The translations under genes and the position numbers were made by a program. Shown piece by piece: positions 12,400-23,159 of a stretch of 64,000 nucleotides of DNA (positions are counted from its first letter, which is position 1; every line of letters starts with the position of its first letter). The notes beneath the pieces were generated by a model. That model was not told the origin of the DNA and did not search any database. It was given only the letters and a program-made list of their open reading frames with translations. Origin of the DNA: Henricia sp. BOLD:AAB3569 (taxonomy: Eukaryota; Echinodermata; Asteroidea; Spinulosida; Echinasteridae); the NCBI GenBank assembly GCA_037783545.1, contig JBBELK010001358.1:124001-188000 (forward strand). The letters run 5' to 3'.

Positions 12400-12850
12400 A
12401 CTTTGAAGATTTCATTGCAATAAATCACAGACAGAGGGCGCTGTTTTGAGTGCATCACATAAGGAAGACAGAAGGGAAAAGTTAAGAAAAAACATAAGAC
12501 TTCAAGTTGGACTTGTGGCGAATTGCTGCAGTTTCTACCCCCAGTTTTGTCATGGCTTACAGCAGGCAACATGTAAAACAAACTCAAACAGCCATGGATT
12601 ACAAAAGTTTCAGGAAAATTGAGAAAAAAGTGGAATCTTTTGTGCACAGTTAAATGTGATTTTCCTGTGTTTGCCTCTTGTGACATCGTGACCTTGGTCA
12701 TGATGCATATTTTCATTAGCATAAAAACTAAAAACCTTTGTTTTAACCCCCAAAGCAAGCTCCAAATAGGATTTTTATGACTTTAACTGAGTAGAGTGGT
12801 TTTAAAGCATAGATTTCATTGATAAAAATCCTAAATAAGGGGCCCTTTAA
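12400..12850 (-). repeat. dispersed repeat of about 450 bp, copy 2 (inverted)
   Basis: The reverse complement matches 4953-5400 along its length at roughly 70-80% by eye. The minus-strand frame across it is not recognisably a protein. Confidence 0.65.
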
Positions 12851-12919
12851 GTTGAATGGTAAAATTTGCAAAATATTTAGAAAACCACCTTCTTCAGTTG
12901 TTAATTTCTCACACAAAAT

Positions 12920-14122
12920 CAGCGTTCGCCCTTAACTTTTTTCCTAACTGGCCACCAGGACCAGTTGGCTTAAGTTTTGACTGGCCCGTTGGCATTTCAA
13001 GTGGCCCGGTTCAAATTTCAATTCTGGTTGTTTATTTTAAACACAGTCGACCTTTAGTGTTTGCAATAAAGAGTGAATAAACTAGGAAAGTTTGATAGTC
13101 ATTAAGGTTCTCCCCAGAACAAGTTTGAAAATGTGTGGTGAATTTTTGAGCTACCGGTATTCTTGGGTCTTAAAAAAAGGCTCCTTTGTTACAAACTCAC
13201 ATGGATTCATGTTTTTGTGCACATTTAAATATTTTTAATGCAAAAACTTTATGGAGGCCGACATTTAAAATAAAAAAAATATTTGTCAACATTTATCCGC
13301 AGTTAGTACATTTTTGTATGATGACTTTTCATTACATTTTCACTTTCTGGGAGTCAATAAGCTGCAATCTTACAACCCAAATCCACTGCGACAGTCTGGT
13401 CGGTCTGGTAAAACTTTTTCACATAGACCAGGCCGCTTCCCGGCCCGGGAACTGCACGATCTGCAGGATCGACATCGCTAACGGACACGGCCAGTATCCG
13501 TTCCACTTTAAAATTATCACTGCACGGCACGGCTGTGCCATGGATGGACGGGGCAAGGACTGCAGGCCAGGCAGGCCGTGTCAGCAAACCTGCCAGCGAG
13601 AGCGGCCGGTCAACTCTAGGCGCAGCGGGCGACCAGTTCATGCAAAAACACGCGCGCACACGACACACTACACGGACGTTTCAGGCGCCATCTTGGTAAC
13701 TAGACTTGCAGAAGTCTGAATCGCGACTCGTTGCAGTCGCGGTCTGCACGCGTGCCCAGTTTGCATGCAATCACGCACGCACAGGAGTGTCTTGGTGCGG
13801 ACGGAAATGTCATAGACTTGCACAAGTCTACATGTATTTACTGTCAATAGAGGGCGTTGTTTTCTTGCTTGGTAAAAACAAGATGGACGATGACCGTGCG
13901 TTCGTAGAAAAAACGGAAAATAAAATCTGCCACGCTCAACAAAAATGCGGAAACATGCAAAAAAAAAGCGCATTAAGGAAATTAACGCGGAAATTTCACA
14001 TACATGGCATGGGTCTATTTGAATTCAACTGGACAAACGGACCATTTGGGGAGGCTTTCTAGCTGGCCCGAGACGATTTCAACTGTCATTTGGCCAACGG
14101 ACCAGTGCTATTTCGAACGCTG
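12920..14122. mobile_element. possible non-autonomous hAT-like element
   Basis: The outer ends CAGCGTTCGCCC and TTTCGAACGCTG are inverted. Both sides then contain CTGGCC / CTGGTCC-type words. The CAG-G start fits hAT ends, but the flanks do not show a clean 8-bp duplication. The interior has a GC-rich, CpG-rich patch (13430-13800) that could be captured promoter-like DNA. Confidence 0.35.
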
Positions 14123-14657
14123 AAAATACCATTTTGGACAGAAATAAATTATTGTGGTGTTTGGCACAATTGTTATAAACTCTTTTAGTTTTAGTAAGGT
14201 TTTTCTTGTCAACTCATGAAAAAAGGTATGTAGGTTTCTACCTGATTTTAGTACATGCAAGAATCGAAAAATCAATATTAATTTCTGTCCCTAATTAAAC
14301 AAGACCGTTGCACTTCGGATTGTTTATTAATACTGCCGCACGCACCTGCATAACTCTGCTGGAAACGCGTTCGTTCTCTATGGCATTGGTAAATTCCACC
14401 ATGTTGGTCGGCGCAACACACGGGGGACTAAATACAGTTAGAGCTCATTAAATTTAACAGCATGTGGCCGAGTTTCAGGTGTCTCCCTTACTGGAAACAG
14501 AATATGATTAGAACAATGGTTTAATATAACAGGTGTTTTGAGGCGAATTATATGCTGGTCTAACAGTATTTTGTCTATATTAAAACAAAATGAGGCGTAA
14601 CAAATTTGTTTGGTATTCGTGAACAAAACAAATGCGATATAGGGGCAAGAGATTATG

Positions 14658-15320
14658 TGGGGTACCGTGGCCGAGTGGTTAGGGCCATCAACTCGCAATC
14701 ATGGGTGAAAAATTGTGGTGGCGGGTTCGAATCCGGCTGCGGTACCTGTGCCCTTGGGCAAAGCACTCAACCACACTTGCTCCGTCCTTCGGAAGGGATG
14801 TAAAGCCGTTGGTTCAGTGTGTTAGGTAATGGTAACGCACTCTAAAGATCCCAGAGCATTCTTTCGTGAAAAGCAAGGGGATTCCCCGGTGTCTCTGGCC
14901 ATTTATAATTCTTCATGGGTTTTCTCACGCTTACGAGTGACAGTGCAATGAGCACTATTGAGGAATTCTCTGGTATGAATACCAGAAAGAAATAATAATA
15001 ATAATAATACTTCTCTGGTATGAATACCAGAAAGAAATAATAATAATAATAATAATTCGCAGGTCGACCTAAAAGGTACTTTGCCACCAATTGCTCCTCT
15101 CCACCCAGGAGCAAAATGGGTACCTGGGAGGGTAGCGAAAAGTTGATGCGTTTGATTAGCCGCAGAGCGCCTAGTAATATGCAGCCGGGGCTGTATGCTC
15201 CCCAGGGAGCTGAGAAGGATTAAGGAAGGATATCACTGAGCCCAATGACCAGGGGTAATAATGCAGAAAGCGCATTGAGAGATCCGTAGGAGCTGAAATG
15301 CGCTATATGATATGGTAATT
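14658..15320 (+). mobile_element. tRNA-derived SINE, family 1, long copy
   Basis: The head GGGGTACCGTGGCCGAGTGG carries an A-box-like segment, and GGTTCGAATCC is a good B box. The body TTCGGAAGGGATGTAAAGCC matches the 9270-9622 copy. The central part holds a duplicated CTCTGGTATGAATACCAG plus (AAT)n segment at about 14970-15056. The tail, with TATCACTGAGCCCAATGACC, is mirrored just downstream. Confidence 0.75.
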
Positions 15321-15414
15321 AATTATTAATTAAGGCCGCTGTTAAGATTGTGAAACAAAAATCAATCAACGCATCCACATTTAAAACACATGACAGTGTC
15401 CAGTTGCGCATTTC

Positions 15415-15530
15415 ACACACAGTCTCAATTCGCTTGACATTGTTACCCCTGGTCAGTGGGCTCAGTGATATCATTCCGTAATCCTTCCCAACTCCTTGGG
15501 GGTTAATGATACTCCCAGTTTAGCAAGTAA
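15415..15530 (-). mobile_element. SINE family 1 tail fragment, inverted
   Basis: TTACCCCTGGTCAGTGGGCT and TCAGTGATATCATTCCGTAA are the reverse complement of the SINE tail at about 15215-15270. The pair forms a tail-to-tail inverted repeat. Confidence 0.6.
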
Positions 15531-16185
15531 TCACTTCGCTGCAAGTTCGGTTTAACATTTCAATCGATTTGGGCTTTTCATCCTGTCGGATTGATCAAAG
15601 AAAACATTTTATTACTTTTTGTGCCAATTGTAACTGCAAACAAACGTCGAGTGGTTACCCAGATTGCCCCATTCAGACCAACAAATATACGCAACCACGG
15701 ACATAAATCTGTTAAGTGTTTGTTGTGTTTTGTTAGCGAATTCAGAGGATGCGTTTTACGGTTTTATTGCACCATGTGAGTGTAGAGAACCCCGAACTTG
15801 AGTTAATCGGGTGTCCTAAAAAAGGCACAGAGCTGGGTTATCAAATGGTCGGGACACTCTAAACATGCCCGGGATTGACCCAACTTCCTTCCGCGATATT
15901 GGCAATATATGGCGCCATTTTGCGCTACGATTGAGAGTTTTAAAAGCGTTGTAGATTTGATATTTTGTCCATACCCCTATATATGGCAAATATCATGCGC
16001 ATATACGTAAATTTTGCTGGGCGTGCAGAATATAGTTCCTGCAAGGTATAAAGTCGTTTTATGAATATGAGCCAAGCTGGCTTATACGGCCGGTACTCAT
16101 CCCCGGTTTTCATGGAGTGGAGCATCGCTACCCCCCATAGATGGGGATGCCAGTCCATCACAGGTTTACCCCCAGCAGTTAGTTG

Positions 16186-16426
16186 CACTGCAAAACCTGT
16201 GGTGTTAAATTAACACCAGTGGTGTTGTCTTGTATAGATACCAAGCCTGGTGTTAAGTTTTAATACCACAAGTATTAGTTATAACACCTAGGGTGTTAAA
16301 AATAATGCATTTAGTCCAATTGAGGAATAAAAAATAACACCCATGGTGTTAAATATTAACACGAGACTTAGTATCCATATAAGACAACACCACTGGTGTT
16401 AATTTAATACCACAGTTTTTGCAGTG
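16186..16426. mobile_element. palindromic MITE family D, copy 2
   Basis: CACTGCAAAACCTGTGGTGT at left and AATACCACAGTTTTTGCAGTG at right are inverted. The inside repeats GGTGTTA / TAACACC. It is longer than the 7486 copy (241 versus 168 bp). Confidence 0.75.
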
Positions 16427-16545
16427 TGGGTTTCACAACCAGTATTTGCTGGTACCCATTATTTTACCCAGCTGGGTGGAAAAGACAACAGTAGAGTATA
16501 AAACGTCTTGTCTGAAGACACAACGCGATAGCAGTGATCAGGCCT

Positions 16546-16797
16546 GGGCCCAATTTCATAGAGCTGTTTAAGCACTAGCTGAAAACGTGTGCTTACTGTA
16601 GCAGAAAAGTTGTGCTAACGTTAAGGCTATTTCACGGCCGCGACGTGCTTAAGCATGCGCGCGCTTGGAAACCGCCATTGTTGCGTCACAATCTTAAGCA
16701 TGTTTTCAGTTGCTTACCGTTAACGATGTCTATGAAATAGCCTGACGCTCGGTTAACGGAAAATGGGCTGTTAAACAGCTCTATGAAATTGGGCCCT
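16546..16797. mobile_element. palindromic MITE family E (GGGCCCAATTTCATAGAGC ends)
   Basis: GGGCCCAATTTCATAGAGCT at left and AGCTCTATGAAATTGGGCCC at right are perfect complements. A second inner pair (GGCTATTTCA / TGAAATAGCC) is nested inside. It ends only 140 bp before the RASSF coding region. Confidence 0.75.
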
Positions 16798-16889
16798 GGA
16801 ACCGTGGTCTTATGCAACACGTATATAACAAATGTTGTGATTGTTTAAAGTCAGGTTTGTAAACTTCGTCTTCCTCATTACTATTTTTT

Positions 16890-16944
16890 ATTTATTAAAT
16901 ATTTGGCAGAGGTGAAGATGAGTCCACGCCCACAAGATGGCTGA
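16890..16944 (+). promoter_or_regulatory. splice-acceptor-like site and overlapping uORF before the RASSF start
   Basis: A T-rich tract ending in TTTGGCAG (to about 16909) looks like a 3' splice site, suggesting an upstream non-coding exon. An ATG at 16918 opens an 8-codon uORF whose TGA (16942-16944) overlaps the main start region. In the RASSF frame a stop (16919-16921) precedes the chosen ATG, so the CDS cannot extend 5' within this exon. Confidence 0.5.
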
Positions 16945-18370
16945 GATCACAGTGTGGGTCAACGGACGAGAGAAGCGCATAACGGGAGTGTCGCGCTCCA
17001 CAACATGCCGTGACGTGGTCACGCTACTTCTGCGTGACCACCTCAAGACCGACGAGATTTTGCCGAGCTACAGTCAGTGTTTCTCTCTCTTCGAACGCTG
17101 GAGGGGGTGCGAGAGGGTCTTGAGCCCCAGGACTAGGCTGTATAAACTCTGGAAAGCCTGGGATCACGAACAGAAGAATGTTAGATTTACGCTGAAAAGG
17201 TCCACGTCTGGTGGACCACACCCGGAGGAAATCGGGGATGAGTTGATTGGGCAGACGGGGAGAAAATCAGCACTCGCTCATCAGAAATTGAGAAAGGGAC
17301 CCATATCGCCTGAGGATGGGAACAAAAAGATTAGGAAGAGTACGGTCAGACCTTTGAAAGTAAAAGATAAACCGCAGAGAAACTGTGCAGAGAGTGCCAG
17401 TTGTAGACGCAGTGAAGAACCGAAATCAGAATCGATTACTCGGGATCGAAATGCCCCGGTAGCGGATTTGGAATCGCTCGTCCAGGTCGTTGTGAAACAG
17501 AGCAAGCGGTTGCAGAATCTCTTGGACAAGATTCGAGATATCGACGTTGAAATCGAATTTTACGAGACCAAAGCTCACCTACTGAGGGTGGAGGAGAAAG
17601 GGAAGAATTACGTTCAAGACGCCTACCTGTCGAGGCTGGGCAGCAACAGCAGCCAATCAGATGACACAGAAGATAATTTATGCGAGCTTATGACCAATGG
17701 CTGCTCTGATTTGGAAACTTACATCTCGCTGTATGAAAGGTTACTGGATGTAGAATCACAGTTGTCTACAAAGCAAGGCGCCATTGCTGAATTTACCGAG
17801 ACGATAGAACGGACCCGATTATTACTCTGTGAAGACGACTCGAGACTCTCACGTACTGGGGAGTCTGGCAGCCAGACTTGTTCTGAACTGGTTAACGGTA
17901 CCAGTGCCCCTCTCGGAACCAACGGTGAAGAAAGTGCCGCCGACCACCAGCGACAAATTGATCTACTTCGTACCCAACTGGAATGGTACACTGACGTCTG
18001 TGACGCACAAAAATCTGAAATAGAAACAATGGAGTACCGACTATCCTCAGCCGAGACTCTCTGTAACGACAAACGCCATTGGCTGGACATACTAGTGACG
18101 GAGCTCGATCGTCTAGAACGTGACTCGCCATTGGACGTAGGATCTTCTATAGACTCGACAAATAAAGTTGACACAAGTCAACTTCAGGAGTCGGTATCGA
18201 TTACCGAAGATTGTGATACCAAGGCTGAAGGAGAATCGAAACTGGACGACGGGCATGACAGTGGTGTATGTTTGAGTCCGGATTCTAGCTCGGATACTGG
18301 GCTGAGCTCGCTTTATAGTCAAGATGACACGGACAATACGACACCGGTTCTGGCTGAAACACTTGTTTGA
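16937..18370 (+). CDS. RASSF9/10-like: Ras-association domain family protein, RASSF9/10 type
   Basis: This 477-aa frame is uninterrupted. Residues 3-89 form an N-terminal Ras-association domain: ITVWVNGREKRITGVSRSTTC, then FERWRGCERVL and LYKLWKAWDHEQKNVRFTL. These match the N-terminal RASSF subfamily (RASSF7-10) and most resemble RASSF9/10 (KWRG-ER, KLWKAWGDEQ). Predicted coiled coils lie at about 175-230, 255-300 and 335-396, and the tail after 400 is acidic and Ser-rich. Family members are cytoplasmic or endosomal/centrosomal scaffolds, and Ras binding is variable. Length (human RASSF9 about 435, RASSF10 about 507) fits a complete protein. The start is fixed by an in-frame stop just upstream. 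No SARAH domain is present, as expected for this subfamily. No partner genes lie nearby. Confidence 0.93.
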   Translation: MAEITVWVNGREKRITGVSRSTTCRDVVTLLLRDHLKTDEILPSYSQCFSLFERWRGCERVLSPRTRLYKLWKAWDHEQKNVRFTLKRSTSGGPHPEEIGDELIGQTGRKSALAHQKLRKGPISPEDGNKKIRKSTVRPLKVKDKPQRNCAESASCRRSEEPKSESITRDRNAPVADLESLVQVVVKQSKRLQNLLDKIRDIDVEIEFYETKAHLLRVEEKGKNYVQDAYLSRLGSNSSQSDDTEDNLCELMTNGCSDLETYISLYERLLDVESQLSTKQGAIAEFTETIERTRLLLCEDDSRLSRTGESGSQTCSELVNGTSAPLGTNGEESAADHQRQIDLLRTQLEWYTDVCDAQKSEIETMEYRLSSAETLCNDKRHWLDILVTELDRLERDSPLDVGSSIDSTNKVDTSQLQESVSITEDCDTKAEGESKLDDGHDSGVCLSPDSSSDTGLSSLYSQDDTDNTTPVLAETLV

Positions 18371-18604
18371 TTCATTGAAAGAGCTAGAGTTCCTTTTCAT
18401 TATTTTGAAATCAACGTTTTCTCTCAATGCTAAAAATAAGTTTATCAGCGTTCTTGCTCAGATTTTTCCAGGAACACTAGAGGGCGCCCAGAATGTGTGA
18501 CGTCATACTAAGTGTTTTACTTAGGCCAGGTTCGATTCACGGCTATCGAATTTGGCCTATATGTCGTTCAATGCCGCACAAACACATGCGCTATGCATTT
18601 AGAG

Positions 18605-18745
18605 AAACACGTATTTCTGAATCGTGGGGGGAAATACAAATAATATTTAGGAATAAACGTTTTTCTGAATCGTGAATTTAACAAAAAATGTATAATTTAG
18701 GAATAAACGTTTTTCCGAATCATGAATTTTAAAATGTATTTAGAA
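18605..18745 (+). repeat. 50-bp tandem repeat in RASSF 3' region with two AATAAA
   Basis: AATTTAGGAATAAACGTTTT recurs exactly 50 bp apart (AATAAA at 18652 and 18702), and a weaker third unit is upstream. Each unit carries a canonical poly(A) signal, 280-340 bp after the RASSF stop, so these are candidate cleavage signals. Confidence 0.6.
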
Positions 18746-19299
18746 ATACATGTACACGTGTGCATGTCAATGAGAATCCTCGTAAATTTCTATTGACATT
18801 CTGCTGGACAATACATAGGCCTAAGTATAATGGCCACAAAATAAAGACGAAAATAATGTTGATCACATTTCGTAACGTGGCATTCCAAAGATTGAAGGTT
18901 GTATCGTTATGCATTAACTACATTGTTTTCGCTCAGTAATTACACGGTCAAAGCATGTAAATTAAGCCACCTTATAAAATTCCACAGTCTAGTATTTCTG
19001 CCCCCGGCAACGGTTGTTGTGGAGTCAACCCTTCAATATCTTTCAATCAACAGGTGGTTTTTGTATTAAGAATGAGTTGTGTCATTGAACTTTTTGTTTT
19101 GCTCCCAGCGACCGACAGAAAAATCCGTACCATAAATTTACAACTGGATTCGGAGCCTGTAGAAAAGCCTAGGCTTATAAAAAAAATACATTTTTACGAA
19201 TTGTCTTGCGCGCACGAAATATTTGGTGGATTAATTTAGGATGAGGAAATCTTCACGAAATATATTGACGGGAATCGAAAACATGTTTTTAAAGCTGAA

Positions 19300-19751
19300 T
19301 ACTCACAATAAGTTAGGGATTTCCAGGGGCGGATCCAGGAATTTTTCCAGGAAGGGGTTTTGCCACCAGGGAGGGGTTTTGCCCGTCAGATTTTTATGTC
19401 AGCTTGTTTCGGACAGGCGGACACGCAAAAAATGCATTACATTATATTTTTTTGTGTCGGAGCAGGGGGAGGGGTTTTGACCCCCCCCCCTCCCCCCCCC
19501 CTCTCCCCCCCCCCTCCCCCCCCCTCCCCCCCCCTCCCCCCCCCCCCCCCCCCCCCTGGATCCGCGCCTGATATTGTGGGGTGTATGCAGATATTTTATT
19601 GGGGGTATATACATTTCGCTTGAATGATTTTGTATGTGATTAGACAATAGTACGTGACAGACACACCTTGTCACAGGAATAGGTGAAAACAGTTACATTT
19701 GAAAAAATCTAAAATTGACAACATACCAATATCCCTAACTTATTGTGAGTA
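19300..19751. mobile_element. 21-bp inverted repeats enclosing a GGATCC-type MITE
   Basis: A 21-bp segment at 19300-19320 (ending AGTTAGGGAT) is repeated perfectly inverted at 19731-19751. Inside, 19324-19570 has its own ends, CAGGGGCGGATCCAGG and CCTGGATCCGCGCCTG (15/16 match), with poly-C runs before the right end. The same GGATCC end appears at 1-15 and 20791, so the inner element is a dispersed MITE. The outer pair may be a host element. Confidence 0.6.
19480..19556. repeat. poly-C/CCCCCT simple repeat
   Basis: C-runs broken by single Ts lie inside the GGATCC-type MITE. Proline- or glycine-rich frames here are artefacts. Confidence 0.9.
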
Positions 19752-20224
19752 GTGTATAGGAATTATTTTGTTTGCGTATGCAGTTGCAGCTTTTGAACAT
19801 TTCATTTATTAAATCATTGAGTGCCTTTGACGCCAATTCAAGATTGGTATACACCAATCAGAGAGCCGAGAACCTGTTCTCTGTACGCCGCCATAACTGG
19901 GGGACATCCAGTGCCATGAACTGTACGTTACATTATGTTGTCGCTTGTATTTGCGCATTCTTTGTTGAAGCCTGTGCATGTGCACACAAAGGGGGCGCGT
20001 TGTGCACTATTCAATTTTAACAACAGCACAGAACGCGCACTGGATGGCCCCCAGTTGGCCCTTTTGTTGGTTGCCTAGGCAATGGCTCTATACACTAAAA
20101 ATCACTGAACCGTGTCCCTGTGCTTTTGCAATGGTACTTTTCCCGACGGCCATGATGTTCAGAGCCAATTGCCATGGCAACGACGTCACACTTCAGCTGT
20201 CTATTTGAGAAGACGAAATGATCT

Positions 20225-20350
20225 GTTTTAAGAGAGGGAGGGAAAACCACACACACTCATGTGAGGGAAACCCACGGGTTGAAGCAAGCACTGAAAACCT
20301 AATCCATATTGACCCGGACAGGAATCGAACCCAGGTCACAGACGTGGAAG
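20225..20350 (-). mobile_element. SINE-like fragment, minus strand (family 2)
   Basis: GGGAAACCCACGG, AAGCAAGCACTGAAAACC and GGAATCGAACCC (B-box complement) recur in the same order at 44160-44300 inside WSCD intron 4. Shorter pieces lie at 7655, 22290 and 23070. Confidence 0.5.
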
Positions 20351-20790
20351 ACGAGAAAAAACAACTAACCTGATCCCCATCAAATAGTTCCTTTGGATAT
20401 GTGCCCTTATTGTGCCCTTTCCTAGCCGCCGACAGATCGCGGCGATTTTTCTAACGGCTGAAATGACGAAGTAACCCTGAAATTTGTGAAGTAACAAACA
20501 ACAAATTGACAAAAAAAAGGCCAGGCCCACTGTGTCACAAACTATATGCTACTGTAACATTGTGAAACGGACCACATTCCAAACTCAGCTGGAGCTCGGC
20601 GAGGGTGCGCATATCCGAGGTGCAAAGAGGGAACAACTTGGGACCAGGGTTAACCTTGAACTTCAACGCAGGAAGAATGGAGTCTGTGAGACGATCAGTG
20701 GCGCACCCAGGATTTGTTGTTGGAGGGGGCTGGTTGACAAAACTAAGCCAGGGCCGGATCTGGCCTTTTGAAATTTAGGTGCTAATCATT

Positions 20791-20860
20791 GGCGGATCCA
20801 GGGGGAGGAGCTGAGGTGCTATAGCGCCTTCCCCCCACCACCCCCCCCCCCCCCCCTAAA
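20791..20860. mobile_element. GGATCC-type MITE, left-end fragment
   Basis: GGCGGATCCAGGGGGAGGAG followed by a poly-C run matches the left end of 19324-19570. No right end was found. Confidence 0.5.
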
Positions 20861-21231
20861 CAAATAGTGGGGGTGGTGCGGGGAAAACGCACTCCCCTTC
20901 CCATGGGAGTTGTCCAGGTAACTTGGACCCTAAATATCACGTTTTTAACATTGTTACTCTTTTGTTTGGACTTAGTTTTTTTGGCAAATGCTCTTATTTG
21001 TTTTGCACACGATTCTAAATCCCGGACGTCCTTGCCAATCGTGTTAAACTTCCCCTATTTGAACACAGAAACCCGCGCATGCTGACATGCTGGTTCTCCT
21101 TAAATGAATGCTGTGTGAAAGATGACCTATAGGAAAGGTGGCGTTTTCCCGCTTTTGGACGGCTTACTCCGCACTTTTGGGGTAATCAATATTTGAATTA
21201 CTTCTTCATCTTTACTTTGTATGACATTATT

Positions 21232-21387
21232 GAACACAACATCTGGTATGGTGCCTGATCACCATTGAAATGAAACAACCAAACTTGGGATGAGAAAAAG
21301 CGTAAGGGCCTTCTCTGTATTCGAACTCGAGACCTCTGACTGAGCTGACTAGGCAGATGATCAGGCACCATACCAGATGTTGTGTTC
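21232..21387 (-). mobile_element. tRNA-SINE family 3 flanked by perfect 30-bp inverted repeats
   Basis: The segments 21232-21261 and 21358-21387 are exact reverse complements (30 bp, core ATCTGGTATGGTGCCTGATC). Between them the minus strand reads as a tRNA-like head with GGTCTCGAGTTCGAATAC and a body CCCTTACGC...TCTCATCCCAAGTTT. That body also follows the head at 32490-32625. Confidence 0.55.
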
Positions 21388-21479
21388 GTTTACTTTGCCC
21401 ATCAGTTGCGCCACCATGCAACACCGAGAGAAGAATTTGATCTATAGGGAAAACGGTGAGGGAGTATACCAACTGTGCC

Positions 21480-21549
21480 TTATAGCTCAGCTGGTAGAGC
21501 ATCTGCCAAGTGTGTCGGATGTCTCGGGTTTGAATCCCGATAAGGCCCC
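21480..21549 (+). mobile_element. tRNA-like SINE head (family 3), not a working tRNA
   Basis: The acceptor stem GCCTTAT/ATAAGGC is perfect, the D arm GCTCAGCTGGTAGAGC is good, and the T arm TCGGG-TTTGAAT-CCCGA is perfect. The anticodon loop, however, is 10 nt (CCAAGTGTGT) instead of 7. Similar heads occur at 22646 and 32490, so I call it SINE-derived. Confidence 0.55.
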
Positions 21550-21905
21550 CATTGCCGTGTAATAACAACCCCTCTCCCCTATTGAGCTCGTGCCAATGAC
21601 GTCATTTTGGGAGTAAAACAATGCCGCGTCGTTGTGGAAGCAATGTGCGTGCGCGTTGTGTGTGTCCATAGCGCGCGTAACGCGCTATGCTGAGGCTCCC
21701 ATTGGTGAACTAAACCGCGTTGCGCCCACCAGAGACACACACAACCATTGCACACAACACACACGCACATTGCTTCCACAATGACTCAGCATTATTTGAC
21801 TCCCAAAATGGCATATTCGCACGTGTTCGAAAGGGGTCAATAGCGTTGTTGTGACCATCCTGAAGGGCAAGTCCTGTCAAACGCCGCGCCGGTTGCCCTT
21901 TTTTT

Positions 21906-22033
21906 ATAGACACTTTGCACCGGCAGCCATGACAGTGAGCAGGTGACAATAGATCTACCAAGTGTCTACTCGTGCTTGATGCACATGACAATGTGACTTC
22001 CCCCTGTCATCACCGCCCGTACAAAGGGTCTAT
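21906..22033. mobile_element. palindromic MITE family C
   Basis: TATAGACACTTTGCACCGGC at left and its complement ending GTACAAAGGGTCTA at right enclose a copy of the GGCGGCCATGAC family. Confidence 0.65.
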
Positions 22034-22039
22034 TTCAGA

Positions 22040-22640
22040 AGGAAAAACTATATGAAAACCTTGGGGTCCCCCATCCCACATCTCGAGTGTGCCACTATAT
22101 GCACGACTTCCACAGGCTGCACAGCCACGGGCACAGTTTAAAGGGTTATGTAAATTAACACATAAATCAAAGGAGCTCGCTACTGGAAACGAAATGGCAA
22201 AGTAAAATTTGTTTTTATTTCACAAAGAAATTACCCTTTTAACCCTTCACATATTTCTTGACATGTGAGGGCGCCGTTCGTGGTTACTTGTGGAGGGAAC
22301 CCACAGTTGGGAAAAAAACCCAGAAAAGTCACTTCATATCAAAGAGGAATCCACCAATCCATATGTAACTCTAACAAATTAGCAGCCTTTATGGTTGTTG
22401 CCAAGCACATGCTAGTGCACAAACCAAACACGTGATAAGAGAACAAAAATCACACAGTTGAGATTTGAACCGGAGACCTTTTGGCCAACCGTACAGGTGC
22501 GCTATTGTTATTACACCTGAGGTATGAAGCACAATATTCTCACGTTTCCCCGATCGTAAGTGCTCGGGGCAAGGTATGGAGCATGGTGAATTTCGTGGCA
22601 CGAATTAGCTCGTCGTGGATTGACGATGCTGCGTCTTTAA
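22040..22640. other. intergenic with SINE scraps
   Basis: It contains a fragment near 22265-22330 (GGGAACCCACAG, AAACCCAGAAAAG) and a minus-strand TTTGAACC-like B box near 22460. No gene was seen. Confidence 0.4.
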
Positions 22641-22645
22641 TATAC

Positions 22646-22716
22646 ATGTAGCTCAGCTGGTGGAGCTTCTGCCTGCGTTGTCGGAGGTGCCAGGTTGAAA
22701 TCCCCATATGCAGCAC
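22646..22716 (+). mobile_element. degenerate tRNA-like SINE head
   Basis: GTAGCTCAGCTGGTGGAGCT and GGTTGAAATCC resemble A and B boxes in tRNA order, but the stems are broken. Confidence 0.4.
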
Positions 22717-23159
22717 GTTATGTGACGGAGAGTAGGCCTACTGCACTCTTCCATAATGTTCCGGTCCCCCATTGTGTCTCAAACTTACAAGGAATTTTAA
22801 AGGTTTTTCCAAGATTTCGGGATGTTCGGGGAGGTTGACGTGTTAACAAAAGAGAAATGTGTGGTGAACGGGAATATGGGTGGCGGCGGTCGTCCCTTTG
22901 TCACAGTAATCATGCGAGGGTCTGTTGTTGTTGTTGTTGTATATTTTAGTATATTTTATGGCATCTTCGGCAACTAAGGCCCTTTATTATGCCATCAACT
23001 ATACGGTTTTAGCTTTAACTATACTATATTATCAACTTGAGATGACGAAGAAGGAGTTGCAGTTTTAGAAGTGGGAGGGAAACCCCCAGAGAAAACCCAC
23101 GCGGTCAAATTGGGACTGCAAACATGCGAGGGTCTCACTGCTTTCTGATCTTTCGTGAT

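Noticed and set aside
13186-13719. 177-aa plus-strand frame
   Set aside because: It runs through a GC-rich patch inside a possible transposon, with low-complexity Arg/Gly/Cys content and no domain.
21480-21549. Functional tRNA
   Set aside because: Acceptor, D and T arms are good but the anticodon loop has ten bases, and related heads occur as SINEs.
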